Of a DNA stretch of 64,000 nucleotides, positions 43,457 through 55,577 are shown piece by piece (position 1 is the stretch's first letter; every line of letters starts with the position of its first letter). The notes under the pieces were generated by a model. That model made no database searches. It was given only the letters and a program-made list of their open reading frames with translations, and was not told the DNA's origin. A program made the translations under genes and the position numbers. The DNA is from DATJLY01 sp035604615 (GTDB lineage Bacteria; Pseudomonadota; Alphaproteobacteria; ATCC43930; CGMCC-115725): positions 50,350 through 114,349 of the forward strand of contig DATNID010000049.1 in assembly GCA_035604615.1 (NCBI GenBank). Reading direction: 5' to 3'.

Positions 43457-43735
43457 CTACTTGCCGTAGTTCTTGACGAGATAATCGATGATCTTGGCCT
43501 GATCATCGGGAGCGATAGGCGCGCTGAACGCATTGACCATCTTGCCGACCTCCGCAGTCCAAATCTGCCGGTCCATGAACGGCGCATTGGTCCGTATATA
43601 GTCGAGCGTGTGGCAAACGCTGCAATTGCTGGCGACCGTTTCGCGCCCGGGTGCATCCTTCAATGGCACCGGCTATTCTTCGGCGAAGGCGGGCGACGCG
43701 AAGAGCAGGGCGGTCAGGGCGAGGACTGCTTTCAT
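43457..43735 (-). pseudogene. sorB: c-type cytochrome (SorB-like) with in-frame amber codon
   Basis: Reading from the ATG at 43735 gives a signal peptide (MKAVLALTALLFASPAFA, then EE) and then TAG at codon 21. The same frame continues PVPLKDAPGRETVASNCSVC (haem motif CSVCH), then HTLDYIRTNAPFMDRQIWTA and EVGKMVNAFSAPI with a candidate axial Met, to a stop at 43457. A single base change (for example CAG or AAG to TAG) explains it. It lies 10 bp after the SorA gene with a GAGGGAAAAG site. SorB carries electrons from sulfite dehydrogenase. Options are a recent pseudogene, a sequencing error, readthrough, or an internal GTG start at 43669, which would lose export. Confidence 0.88.
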
Positions 43736-43745
43736 GGCTTTTCCC

Positions 43746-44978
43746 TCACGATGCGACGATGGTGACCGGCCGGGGCACGTTGTTGTGATAGCCGGCGGGA
43801 TTGAAGATGAGGGAGTCGGCCTGCGTCTGCCCTGCGCGGTTGGATGCCTTGGCGATAATGCGTGAGGTGCCTGCCCGCTCCGGCACGAAGCGATAGCTCC
43901 ACGGGCGGAAAGAGAAGCGGCCGCCATCCTTGCCGAGTTGCGCCTCGCGCCACGTCCTGCCGTCATCGGCGGAAACCTCGACGCGCCCTATGCCGTATCC
44001 ACCGTCCCAGGCGATGCCGCTGATCTCGACAGGGCGCCCGACCGGTTGGCGGCTCCGGTCGGCAGGGGACGTGATGAGCGAGTTCACAACAATCTCCGTG
44101 ATTGGAGTGTTCGCCAGCGTCTCCTGGGATATGAAGCGGTCAATGACCGGAAATTTTCCGGTCGGAATGCGATAAGCGCTCTTCATCCAGAACCCGTCGA
44201 AGGGTTTCGTCACGGCGTCAATCGAGATGATGTGTTTTGTCCAATAGGTCGCGGTCCAGCCGGGCACGATCAGCCGCGCCGGCGCGCCGTTCCAATGCGG
44301 CAGCGGCGCGCCGTTCATCGTGTGAGCGATGAGGGTGTTCTCATCGAGCCCTTTCCACACCGGGATGCTTTTCACGAAATCCGGGGTCTTGTCGATCACC
44401 GGACCATCGGCGCCATTGAGAACAAGTTCGATCGCTTCCGCGCGTAGTCCCGCTTTGGCGAGAACGTCCTTGAGCCGTACGCCTCGCCAGACCGCGTTGC
44501 CCATGGCGCCTATGCCCCATTGGACGCCGGGAACGTGCGGATCTGAAAGCCCGCGTCGATTGCCGGAACATTGGCAGACGGCCGTGATTTCGACTTGCTG
44601 GAAGCCGCTCTGCAACTCCGTCAGCGTCAGCTCAAAAGGACTCGCTGCCGCTTCGCCTCCCACGCGCAGGCGCCATTTTTGCGGATCGATGGATTGCGGA
44701 ATGTCGGCAAGGTGATAGCGCACGAAGAACGCATCGTTGGGTGTGATCTCGGTTTTGAAATAGTCCGCGGGCGTCTCATAATTCGGCGGACGGTAGGATA
44801 ATTTTATCAGAGGCTTCTTGCCCGGCAGAGCGTCGAGCACGGCGGTATCGTATTCCCCGGCGGGAAGACCCGGGATCAGTGGGGCGCCTGCCGCATGGGC
44901 ACCGCGTACCAGAATGCTCGTCCCGGACAGCAGCACTCCGCCACCAGCGCCGGCCAAGATCTGTCGTCTGCTGAGCAT
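43746..44978 (-). CDS. sorA: sulfite:cytochrome c oxidoreductase molybdenum subunit (SorA-like)
   Basis: A 410-residue molybdenum enzyme of the sulfite oxidase family. A twin-arginine signal (MLSRRQILAGAGGGVLLSGT) directs export of the folded protein. The molybdopterin domain has NDAFFVRYHL, the active-site Cys in VCQCSGNRRG (Cys137), GVRLKDVLAKAG and HWNGAPARLIVPGWTATYWT. A dimerisation domain follows (NSLITSPADRSRQPVGRPVE). It oxidises sulfite to sulfate in the periplasm and passes electrons to the SorB cytochrome encoded 10 bp downstream. GGGAGAG precedes the ATG at 44978. Confidence 0.92.
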   Translation of the reverse strand: MLSRRQILAGAGGGVLLSGTSILVRGAHAAGAPLIPGLPAGEYDTAVLDALPGKKPLIKLSYRPPNYETPADYFKTEITPNDAFFVRYHLADIPQSIDPQKWRLRVGGEAAASPFELTLTELQSGFQQVEITAVCQCSGNRRGLSDPHVPGVQWGIGAMGNAVWRGVRLKDVLAKAGLRAEAIELVLNGADGPVIDKTPDFVKSIPVWKGLDENTLIAHTMNGAPLPHWNGAPARLIVPGWTATYWTKHIISIDAVTKPFDGFWMKSAYRIPTGKFPVIDRFISQETLANTPITEIVVNSLITSPADRSRQPVGRPVEISGIAWDGGYGIGRVEVSADDGRTWREAQLGKDGGRFSFRPWSYRFVPERAGTSRIIAKASNRAGQTQADSLIFNPAGYHNNVPRPVTIVAS

Positions 44979-45155
44979 GCGATCTCTCCCGCGAAGGCTT
45001 CTTCCCGATCCTCCCGAAACATAGCACCACCCAAGCGCCCCGCAATTCGCTATCGGACATGGAATTCTCGCGGATTGCTCGCGGCCGCGACCTCGAGACC
45101 CTCGATCGTTCACGAAAAGGCGATGGGCGCTGCGCGTTTCGCGGTTCGACCCGCC

Positions 45156-45835
45156 TCACCCTGACCTTCTCCGCCCCCTCGGAACGGAGAGCGAGTGGTT
45201 AGGCTCGGCGACGCGCAGGAAATGGGCCTGCACGGCGCGGACGAGGCGGGCGCGGCTCCCTTGCTCGCCGCGGGCGATAGCGTGGTCGACCGCGCCGTGG
45301 AGCGCGTTGAACAGCAGCACCGACGCCATCGCCGGATCGTCGATCGACCATGCGCCGGCTTCCATACCCTCGGCCAAAAGCTCGGCCAGCGCCGCGACGA
45401 CGCGGTTCTCGCTGCGCGAGTTGCGCCGGCGCGGGTGGTGGTCATGGGCGTGGAAGAGGGCGTCGTGCAGCGCCACCTGGTCGAGATAGAAGGTGACGCT
45501 GCCTTCGACCCAGGCGCCGAGCCGCGCGCGCCAATCGTCGGCCCGCTCGCTTGCGACGCGCGCGGCGATGGCGGCGCGGTGGCGCTCGGCGAAGCGCTCG
45601 CGCAGCGCCGCCAGCATGTCCTCCTTCGAATCGAAGTAGAGATAGAACGTGCCCTTGGCGACGTCGGCGCCGGCGGCGACGTCGTCGATGCTGGTCGCCG
45701 CCACGCCCTGGGCGAGGAAGAGCCGCTCGCCCGAGGCCAGAAGCTCGTCGCGGCGCAATTCCTGCGGCTTGGTGCGCGGCCGCGGCTCGCGCGTCGCGAG
45801 CGCGGACATGCGCGCGACGGATGAACGCCGGCCGC

Positions 45836-45839
<4 letters not shown>
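45156..45839 (-). CDS. TetR/AcrR-family regulator
   Basis: A TetR-type repressor of about 217-227 residues. The N-terminal HTH lies at about 20-65: RDELLASGERLFLAQGVAAT, SIDDVAAGADVAKGTFYLYF and DSKEDMLAALRERFAERHRA. A variable ligand-binding C-terminal half with conserved helices follows. The GTG at 45839 overlaps the exporter stop (GTGA) and has GGAG about 10 nt before it; the ATG at 45809 is the alternative, without a visible site. It is the third gene of the ABC exporter operon, so it probably represses that operon. Confidence 0.9.
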
Positions 45840-49335
<3,496 letters not shown>

Positions 49336-49415
49336 TGGATGCCTCCCTGGCGCGGCGATTTCAAAGTGACTGACCGGCAGTCATTTGTCAATCGGGCGGG
49401 ATTTCGACCCTGCGC

Positions 49416-49508
49416 CCTTCGACTGCGCGCTTCGCGCTCCGCTCAGGGTGAGGAACTTTTCTTCGTGCCACAAAGGATTTTCCTCATCCTGAGCGAAGTC
49501 GAAGGACG
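49416..49508. repeat. palindromic repeat, family B, diverged copy
   Basis: Left arm CCTTCGACTGCGC...CTCCGCTCAGGGTGAGGAA and right arm TCCTCATCCTGAGC...AGTCGAAGGACG are complementary with mismatches, around an AT-rich loop (49455-49480). It is related to 15957-16066. It lies between divergent genes. Confidence 0.85.
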
Positions 49509-49573
49509 CTGGATGCCAGTGCAGCGTGATATGCGATATAATTCGCGCGCAAAGGCTCGTGGGAAGGCGCGAC

Positions 49574-50656
49574 ATGGCATTGCTGTTCGGACTGTTCGAC
49601 ACGTTCTCGCACGAAGAGGGCTTGATGCGCCGCGCCGCGGAGCTCTACCACGAGCATATCGAGGACGCGCGGGCCGCCGAGGCGCTCGGATACCGCTATT
49701 TCTTTTTCATCGAGCACCAGAACGCGGGCTTTCCCTGCGTCAGCGCGCCCGCGGTCTATCTCGCAGCATTGGCGCAGGCGACGCGGACCATCCGCATCGG
49801 CGCCATGGTGTTCCAGATGCCGCTGCACCATCCGCTGCGGCTGGCGCAGGATACCGCGCTGATCGACCAGCTCTCGCGCGGGCGCTTCGACTTCGCCATC
49901 GGCTATGGCACGCGGCTCGGCGAGTTCCAGCCCTGGAGCCTCGATTTCAAGGCGCGGCGCGAGATGGGCATCGAGGCGATGGACATCGTTCTGAAGGCGT
50001 GGACCCAGGACAAGGTCTCGCACGAGGGCAAGTTCTGGACCTTCAAGGACGCGCTGCCGCAGCCGCTCCCCTTCCAGAAACCGCATCCCCCCGTCTGGGT
50101 CGGCGGGCACAGCGAGCAGTCGTTCGACTATGCCGCGCAGCATAATTTCCATCTGGCGCAGAACATCGACGTCGAGGCGCAGGTGACGCGCAAGTTCGCC
50201 TATTACCGCGACGCGTGGCGCCGCTGCGCCCATCCCGGGCCGATGCCCTTGACCATGCTGGTGCGCCACGTCCATGTCGCGGCGACCGACGCGCAGGCGC
50301 GCGCCGAGGCCGAGCCCTACATGCTCGAGGGCCTCATTGGCCTCGACGGCGTCAAGCGCGCCAAGTCATTGAAGCCCGAGGAGGCGACGCCGCAGATGCT
50401 GGAGACCGCGCGGGTCTATCTCAAGACCGCGGAGTCTTACGATTTCTGGCTCGACGAGGGGCTCGGCTTCGTCGGCAGCCCGCGCACCGTCGCGCGCCAG
50501 ATCGCCGAGCAGCAGCAACGCGTCGGCTATGACGTGCTGCTGGCGCAGCACAATATCGGCAACATGCCGCACGCGATGGCGCACCGATCGGTGACCTTGT
50601 TCGGCGAGCAGGTCATTCCCGCCTTCGCCGAAGGCGCCGCGCGCGCCACCGCCTGA
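49574..50656 (+). CDS. LLM-class flavin-dependent oxidoreductase
   Basis: A 360-residue luciferase-like monooxygenase fold protein, different from the one at 35760. Landmarks are MALLFGLFDTFSHEEGLMRR, the RYFFFIEHQNAGFP strand, ATRTIRIGAMVFQMPLHHPL, QLSRGRFDFAIGYGTRLGEF and PPVWVGGHSEQSFDYAAQHN. It should use FMNH2 or F420 and O2. The ATG at 49574 follows GGGAAGG. It stands alone between a repeat and a binding protein gene, so the substrate is unknown. Confidence 0.9.
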   Translation: MALLFGLFDTFSHEEGLMRRAAELYHEHIEDARAAEALGYRYFFFIEHQNAGFPCVSAPAVYLAALAQATRTIRIGAMVFQMPLHHPLRLAQDTALIDQLSRGRFDFAIGYGTRLGEFQPWSLDFKARREMGIEAMDIVLKAWTQDKVSHEGKFWTFKDALPQPLPFQKPHPPVWVGGHSEQSFDYAAQHNFHLAQNIDVEAQVTRKFAYYRDAWRRCAHPGPMPLTMLVRHVHVAATDAQARAEAEPYMLEGLIGLDGVKRAKSLKPEEATPQMLETARVYLKTAESYDFWLDEGLGFVGSPRTVARQIAEQQQRVGYDVLLAQHNIGNMPHAMAHRSVTLFGEQVIPAFAEGAARATA

Positions 50657-50752
50657 GGCGCGGGATTAGCTAGCTGCATCTATTCATACCGGCGGTAGAC
50701 CGTTGCCACTGTGTTAGGATCGCGGGACGTCGTGGCCAGGGGGACGTAGGCC

Positions 50753-51778
50753 ATGGTTCAACGGTATGGCGGTGGCGCAGGGCGCCGCATGAGGCGGCGC
50801 GATCTCCTCGCGTTGATCGGCGTAGCGGGCCTCTGGCCGGCCGCCAGCGCCGCGCAGCAAGCGGGGCCGACGCGGAGGATCGGCGTGCTCTTGAGCGCTA
50901 CCGAAGGGGATCCGTCCACACTGAGGCTTGTCGCCGCGTTCGAACAGGGCTTGCAGGAGCGCGGCTGGACCGTGGGCCGCACCGTGCGGATCGACTATCG
51001 CTGGGGCGCCAGCGACGCCGAACGCCGTCGCCGCAGTGCGGAAGAATTAGTTGAACTCGCACCGGATGTCGTCCTCGCCACGGCCGGCTCGATCGTCGAC
51101 GCATTTCAACTGGTGAGCCGGACCGTGCCGATCGTGTTCGTATTGACGGTCGATCCAGTCGGCGGCGGCTGGGTATCGAGCCTGGCGCATCCGGGAGGTA
51201 ATGCCACTGGCTTTTCCGCAGGCGAATTCAGCAGAAACGGCAAACTACTCGAACTCCTGAAGGAATTCGCGCCCGGATTGACCCGCGTGGCCGTCCTGCG
51301 CGACCCCGCGGTCCCGGCAGGGTCCGGCGGGTTTGCCGCGATTCAAACCGTCGCACCGTCGTTCGGCGTGCAGTTGACGCCCGTCGGCGTGCGCGATGCG
51401 GGCGAGATCGCGCGCGCCATCGGCGAATTCGCGACCGCGGCGAATGGCGGCTTGGTCGTCGTCGGGCCGCCGTCATCGCTCGCGAACCATTTCGGCCTGA
51501 TAGTCGAGCTTGCCGCCAAGTACCGATTGCCCGCCATCTACCCCATCCGGCCTTTTGCCACCGCCGGCGGTCTGATGTTCTATGGCCCCGATACGGCCGA
51601 CCAGTTCCATCGCGCGGCAGAATACGTCGATCGCATCTTGAAGGGTGAGAAGCCGGGCGACCTGCCGGTCCAGCAACCCACCAAATTCGAGCTGGTTATC
51701 AACCTCAAGACCGCAAGGGCGCTCGGCGTCACCGTCCCGTCGCCCCTCCTCGCCCGTGCCAGTGAGGCGATCGAATAA
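50753..51778 (+). CDS. ABC transporter substrate-binding protein (PF04392/TrpX-like)
   Basis: A 341-residue exported binding protein of the two-domain TrpX-like type. The N-terminal RRRDLLALIGVAGLWPAASA could be a Tat or Sec signal. Then come RRIGVLLSATEGDPSTLRLV, LVELAPDVVLATAGSIVDAF, VSSLAHPGGNATGFSAGEF and a C-terminal DLPVQQPTKFELVINLKTAR. Family members often come without transporter genes, and none is adjacent. Its neighbour on the minus strand is an NMT1-like binding protein. Ligand unknown. Confidence 0.88.
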   Translation: MVQRYGGGAGRRMRRRDLLALIGVAGLWPAASAAQQAGPTRRIGVLLSATEGDPSTLRLVAAFEQGLQERGWTVGRTVRIDYRWGASDAERRRRSAEELVELAPDVVLATAGSIVDAFQLVSRTVPIVFVLTVDPVGGGWVSSLAHPGGNATGFSAGEFSRNGKLLELLKEFAPGLTRVAVLRDPAVPAGSGGFAAIQTVAPSFGVQLTPVGVRDAGEIARAIGEFATAANGGLVVVGPPSSLANHFGLIVELAAKYRLPAIYPIRPFATAGGLMFYGPDTADQFHRAAEYVDRILKGEKPGDLPVQQPTKFELVINLKTARALGVTVPSPLLARASEAIE

Positions 51779-51847
51779 TAAAACGTGCTTAGCACGCATC
51801 GCGATGCCGGTCGGCGCGGCAAATCCTGGAACGACGGCGCGCCTCGC

Positions 51848-52879
51848 TCAGCGCCGGCCCAGCACCTTCACCGCGCCTTGCGCGAATTGCATATCGACGA
51901 ACTTGGCGATGTCGGGGATGGGGCCGGTGATCTCGCCGTCCTTCTTGTAGAACTCGGCCTGCGCGATGATGTTCGCGACATTGACTTCGCCATTGAGGTC
52001 GCAGACGTTGGGCCGGGACGTGCGCCATATCTCAGGCGGCACGCGCGGCAGGTCCTGGGCCAGGATTGCGATCGCCGCCTCGCGGTCCTTGTTGCCGTGG
52101 AAAGCGTCGTCGAAATCGCGCTTGCCGTGCAGATAGGCCACCATGTAGCGCGTCGCGGCATCCTTATCGCGCGCGAATTCGGGCGAATAATAGAGCGCCG
52201 CCAGCTCCGCCCCCGGAATGACGGCGCCGGCCGAGGCCAGCACCTTGGCGATGCCCTTGCCCTCGACCATAGTCACCAGCGGCTCGATCATTAGCGCCCC
52301 GTCGAGCCGGTGACTGGTAAGGCCGGCGATGCCGTCGGCAAAGCCCATGAGGACGAGATTGGCGTCGCCCAGCGCGAGCCCGCCCTTCTTCAGTGCCTCG
52401 GCAATCAGGATGTCGTTGACCGAGCCGTGGTTGGGGCCGACGGCGATGGTCTTGCCCTTCAGATCCGCGAGGGTCTTGATCGCGCCGCTGTCGAGGAGAT
52501 CGCTGCGCGCGACCAGCGCGAAGGTGGCGTCGTCGCCGGCGCCGACATGGGCCCAGTCGGCAACAATGCGGATGACGATGCCGCGGTTGAGCGCGTTGAA
52601 GAGGCCGGCGCTGGGCGATCCGGCCGCGACCTGGACCTGGTTGAGGCCGAGCGCGGGCACGAAATCCTGGCCCGCGTTGCCGCCGCCGACGAACTCGAGC
52701 GAGAGGCCCTGCTGGTCGAAATAGCCCCGCCGATATGCCAGATAGAGCGCGGCGTTGTCGGGCCGGTCGGTGACGCCGACCTTGACCGTCGTCTTGCCGC
52801 CCTGTCCCTGCGCCGCGGCCGTCACGCCCCACAGCGCGAGCGCCGCGACCATAAGCCATGCGCTTGTTATTCCGCGCAT
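51848..52879 (-). CDS. ABC transporter substrate-binding protein, NMT1-like, divergent
   Basis: A 343-residue exported binding protein. The signal peptide MRGITSAWLMVAALALWGVT(AAA) is followed by TTVKVGVTDRPDNAALYLAY, RRGYFDQQGLSLEFVGGGNA, ADLKGKTIAVGPNHGSVNDI and the C-terminal FVDMQFAQGAVKVLGRR. It is a paralogue of the binding protein at 54550: both share NALNRGI-x-IRIVADWAHVG/DFAHIG, the ...EPLVTM... block and a VK(V/I)LGRR end. It is divergent, 100 bp from the HAAO-like operon, so the two probably share a regulator. GGGAGGAAAAG precedes the ATG. Confidence 0.92.
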   Translation of the reverse strand: MRGITSAWLMVAALALWGVTAAAQGQGGKTTVKVGVTDRPDNAALYLAYRRGYFDQQGLSLEFVGGGNAGQDFVPALGLNQVQVAAGSPSAGLFNALNRGIVIRIVADWAHVGAGDDATFALVARSDLLDSGAIKTLADLKGKTIAVGPNHGSVNDILIAEALKKGGLALGDANLVLMGFADGIAGLTSHRLDGALMIEPLVTMVEGKGIAKVLASAGAVIPGAELAALYYSPEFARDKDAATRYMVAYLHGKRDFDDAFHGNKDREAAIAILAQDLPRVPPEIWRTSRPNVCDLNGEVNVANIIAQAEFYKKDGEITGPIPDIAKFVDMQFAQGAVKVLGRR

Positions 52880-52979
52880 CTTTTCCTCCCTCGTCCACGA
52901 GCGCCGCCACTCTAGCATGAGCTTGAGAAATGCGCGTCCGCGTGGTTGAGTAGCGCCTGGTCCCGGAGCGGAGGGCGCC

Positions 52980-53618
52980 ATGCACGCCGAATTGACGGTC
53001 GCCGAGCCGATCGAGAAGATCCTGGACGATTGGGACTTCTTCGCCGACACCATCGTCGGCAAGTTCACCTCATTCCGCCCGGTCGGCCAGAACATCTACG
53101 GCATCAGGCGGCGCGCCATTACTCGCACCGAGATCGTCGACCCGCGCAAGGGCGCGTTCGGCAAGTTCTTCGAGCTCGGCCCCAACGGGCCGGTCGAGGG
53201 CAAGTTCGAGCCGATGCGGCTCCATCTCACCACCGCCGGCACGCCCCACCGCGTCGCCAACAGCATGGGGTTCTGGCACATCAACGACATGGACGAGCTG
53301 TATCTGCCGCTGCCCAGCGCCGACGGCGACCCGCTCGGCCACTTCGTCGTCATCATGCAGACGCCGACGGGGCGCGAGGGCGAGAGCTTCGTGTTCTATT
53401 GCCAGAACTGCTTCACCATGCTGCACGAAGTCTATTGCCCGACCGGCGCCTTGGGGCTGCCCAGCATCTTCCGCGCCGAGGAGCGCGCGGTGCGCGAGTT
53501 CAACGCCGAAGCCGCCAAGCGCGTCTGCGTCGAGTGCGGCCACGTCAATCCCTTTGGCTATTGCTGGAACACGGCCAAGGACACGCCCGAGGAGCGCGAC
53601 GCGCGCGCGATCTGGTGA
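52980..53618 (+). CDS. HAAO-like cupin protein, first paralogue (possible dioxygenase)
   Basis: A 212-residue protein. Residues 79-106 (PMRLHLTTAGTPHRVANSMG followed by FWHINDMDE) contain a cupin-like GTPHR and a His-x5-Glu (His100, Glu106) that matches the H-x5-E of 3-hydroxyanthranilate 3,4-dioxygenase. The C-terminal FYCQNC, LHEVYC, then VCVECGHVN (Cys141, 144, 183, 186) matches the rubredoxin-like CxxC/CxxC metal site of the same enzyme. GTPHR normally follows H-x5-E; here it precedes it. It may be a ring-cleaving dioxygenase or a metal-binding derivative. It is coupled by TGATG to the next gene, a paralogue. Confidence 0.7.
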   Translation: MHAELTVAEPIEKILDDWDFFADTIVGKFTSFRPVGQNIYGIRRRAITRTEIVDPRKGAFGKFFELGPNGPVEGKFEPMRLHLTTAGTPHRVANSMGFWHINDMDELYLPLPSADGDPLGHFVVIMQTPTGREGESFVFYCQNCFTMLHEVYCPTGALGLPSIFRAEERAVREFNAEAAKRVCVECGHVNPFGYCWNTAKDTPEERDARAIW

Positions 53619-54193
53619 TGAGCACGGAGCCGGTTCTCAACTACGATTTCGCGGTCGCCGACGCAGCCGAGGAGGGCGGCTGGCGTCAGGCCAACCGCTA
53701 TGCGCTGTGGGTCGGCCGGCAGGCGCAGGACGAGCCGCGCCCCTACGAACTGCTTGAAATCCGCGGCGAGACGCTGGTGCGGTGCCCGCTGCGCCCGCGG
53801 CTCATGCATCTCATCCCCGCCGGCACGCCGCACCGGATCGCGCATCTCTTCGCGCCGTGGCGCGTGTCGGACGCCGACACGGTCTATCTGCGCTATGCCG
53901 AGCCCGAGGGCGTCTATCACACGCTCATCACCGCCACCGCCCGCGCGGTCAAGGAGGACCGGGTGCTGTTTGTCTGCCCCTCCTGCGGGCACGAGATGGG
54001 CAGCCTCGCCTTCGACACGCGGCCCCAGGGAATGGCGTCGTTCTGGCCGTTCCTGCTCGCCGAGGCGCGCGCCTTCAACAGCGATGCGGCGCGGCGCAAA
54101 TGCGGCGGCTGCGGCGCGCTTCATCCCGTGTGCTACGGCTTCGACGCCAGGAGCGACGCGGGCGACGAGGCGGCCGCGCGACAGGCCTGGTGA
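53618..54193 (+). CDS. HAAO-like cupin protein, second paralogue
   Basis: A 191-residue tandem paralogue of the preceding protein. It keeps the GTPHR at 69-73 (HLIPAGTPHRIAHLF) and the CxxC/CxxC site (VCPSCGHE, KCGGCGALHP: Cys120, 123, 162, 165), but the His-Glu segment reads WRVSDADTVYL, so the active His and Glu are lost. Both proteins end in a similar ARAIW/ARQAW. A catalytic plus non-catalytic pair is a reasonable inference. It starts one base inside the previous stop. No function is established for this family. Confidence 0.68.
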   Translation: MSTEPVLNYDFAVADAAEEGGWRQANRYALWVGRQAQDEPRPYELLEIRGETLVRCPLRPRLMHLIPAGTPHRIAHLFAPWRVSDADTVYLRYAEPEGVYHTLITATARAVKEDRVLFVCPSCGHEMGSLAFDTRPQGMASFWPFLLAEARAFNSDAARRKCGGCGALHPVCYGFDARSDAGDEAAARQAW

Positions 54194-54202
54194 AGGAGAG
54201 CG

Positions 54203-54514
54203 ATGCGCACGGTCACGGCCTGCCGGCTGGACGAGATCGCGGATGGAACCTGCCGCCGCGTCATGATCGAGAAGCGGCCGGTGGCGCTGGTCCGCTGCGG
54301 CGACGAGGTCTATGCGCTGCTCGACAGCTGCCCGCATTTCGGCGGCCCGCTGAGCGGGGGCGCGGTCAGCGTCAAGCGGCGCGAGATCGCCTGCCCCTGG
54401 CACCGCTTCCGCTTCCATCTCGCGAGCGGCGCCAGCGTCACCAATCCTGAGCTGCTGGCCCAGACCTTCGCCGTCCGCGTCGAGGGCGGCGAGGTGCTGG
54501 TGAGCCTGCCCTGA
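54203..54514 (+). CDS. Rieske [2Fe-2S] ferredoxin-type protein
   Basis: A 103-residue Rieske protein. The cluster motifs CPHFGG (C-x-H) and CPWHRFRFHLASG (C-x2-H) are separated by 18 residues, as in Rieske ferredoxins of ring-hydroxylating dioxygenases. No membrane anchor or catalytic dioxygenase subunit gene is present. In this operon it could pass electrons to the HAAO-like pair or another oxidoreductase, which is inference. It follows the second paralogue by 9 bp. Confidence 0.93.
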   Translation: MRTVTACRLDEIADGTCRRVMIEKRPVALVRCGDEVYALLDSCPHFGGPLSGGAVSVKRREIACPWHRFRFHLASGASVTNPELLAQTFAVRVEGGEVLVSLP

Positions 54515-54549
54515 TCCGACCGTCGTTTTCTACTGCCGCGGGGGAAACC

Positions 54550-55560
54550 ATGCGCCGCTTCATCCTGATCGCGATCCTGGCCGCGCTTGCGGCGCCATCG
54601 GCGTGGGCGGAAAGCGCGCCCATTCCGGTGAAGCTCGGCGTGTCGGGGCGGCCCGACCAGGCCTCGCTCGAGCTGGCCCTGCGGCGCGGCTATTTCGAGA
54701 AGCAGGGCCTCGCGATCGAGACCGTCCAGGCGAGCTCGGGCATGGAGTTCGTCTCGTCGCTCGCGGCCGACCAGCTCCAGGTGGCGAGCGGCTCGCCCAA
54801 CGCCGCCTTGTTCAATGCCTTGAACCGCGGCATCGACATCCGCATCGTCGCCGATTTCGCGCATATCGGCGGCGCCGGCGACCGCACGGTCGCGATCATG
54901 GTCCGCTCCGACCTGCTCGATGGGGGCGCGATCAAGACCCCCGCCGATCTCAAGGGCCACTCGCTCGCCGGCGGGCCGGGCGCGGCGCAGATCACCGATG
55001 TGATGTTCGACCGGATGTTCCGCGCGGCGAACATCAAGGCATCTGACGTCGATGTGCGCCATCTCACCTTCGCCGACTCGCTCTCCGCGATGGGGACGAA
55101 ATCGCTCGACTCGGCATTCATGGTCGAACCGCTGGTCACGATGGGCGAGCAGAAGGAGATCGCGCGCGTGCTGGTCGATGGCGGCACCGTCTATCCCGGC
55201 GGCGAGCTCAGCGTGTTCTATTTCTCGCCCGGCTTCGCCAAGAACAAGGATGCCGCGACCAAGTTCATGGTCGCGTTCCTGCAAGGCGCGCGCGACTATT
55301 ACGACGCCTTCTTCCTCGGCAAGGGCAAGGATGAGGCGATCAAGCTTCTGGTGCAGTACCTGCCGGTGAAGGACCCCGCACTGTGGCAGACCTCGCGCCA
55401 GAACACCGACGTGAACGGCCACGTCAACGTCGATGATCTGAAATACCAGGCTGCCTTTTACAAGTCGCAGGGCTATGTGACCGGCGCCGTCCCCGATATC
55501 GACAAGCAGGTCGACACGGAATTCGCGGACGCGGCGGTGAAAATCCTGGGGCGGCGGTAA
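54550..55560 (+). CDS. ABC transporter substrate-binding protein, NMT1-like
   Basis: A 336-residue exported binding protein. The signal peptide MRRFILIAILAALAAPSAWA leads to VKLGVSGRPDQASLELALRR, GYFEKQGLAIETVQASSGME, TPADLKGHSLAGGPGAAQIT, EPLVTMGEQKEIARVLVDGG and FADAAVKILGRR. It is a paralogue of 51848-52879. Here it belongs to an operon that also encodes an ATPase and permease, so it is the probable ligand receptor of that importer. The ATG has a GGGGGAAA stretch before it. Confidence 0.92.
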   Translation: MRRFILIAILAALAAPSAWAESAPIPVKLGVSGRPDQASLELALRRGYFEKQGLAIETVQASSGMEFVSSLAADQLQVASGSPNAALFNALNRGIDIRIVADFAHIGGAGDRTVAIMVRSDLLDGGAIKTPADLKGHSLAGGPGAAQITDVMFDRMFRAANIKASDVDVRHLTFADSLSAMGTKSLDSAFMVEPLVTMGEQKEIARVLVDGGTVYPGGELSVFYFSPGFAKNKDAATKFMVAFLQGARDYYDAFFLGKGKDEAIKLLVQYLPVKDPALWQTSRQNTDVNGHVNVDDLKYQAAFYKSQGYVTGAVPDIDKQVDTEFADAAVKILGRR

Positions 55561-55577
55561 CCAGCGGGAGGACGAGG

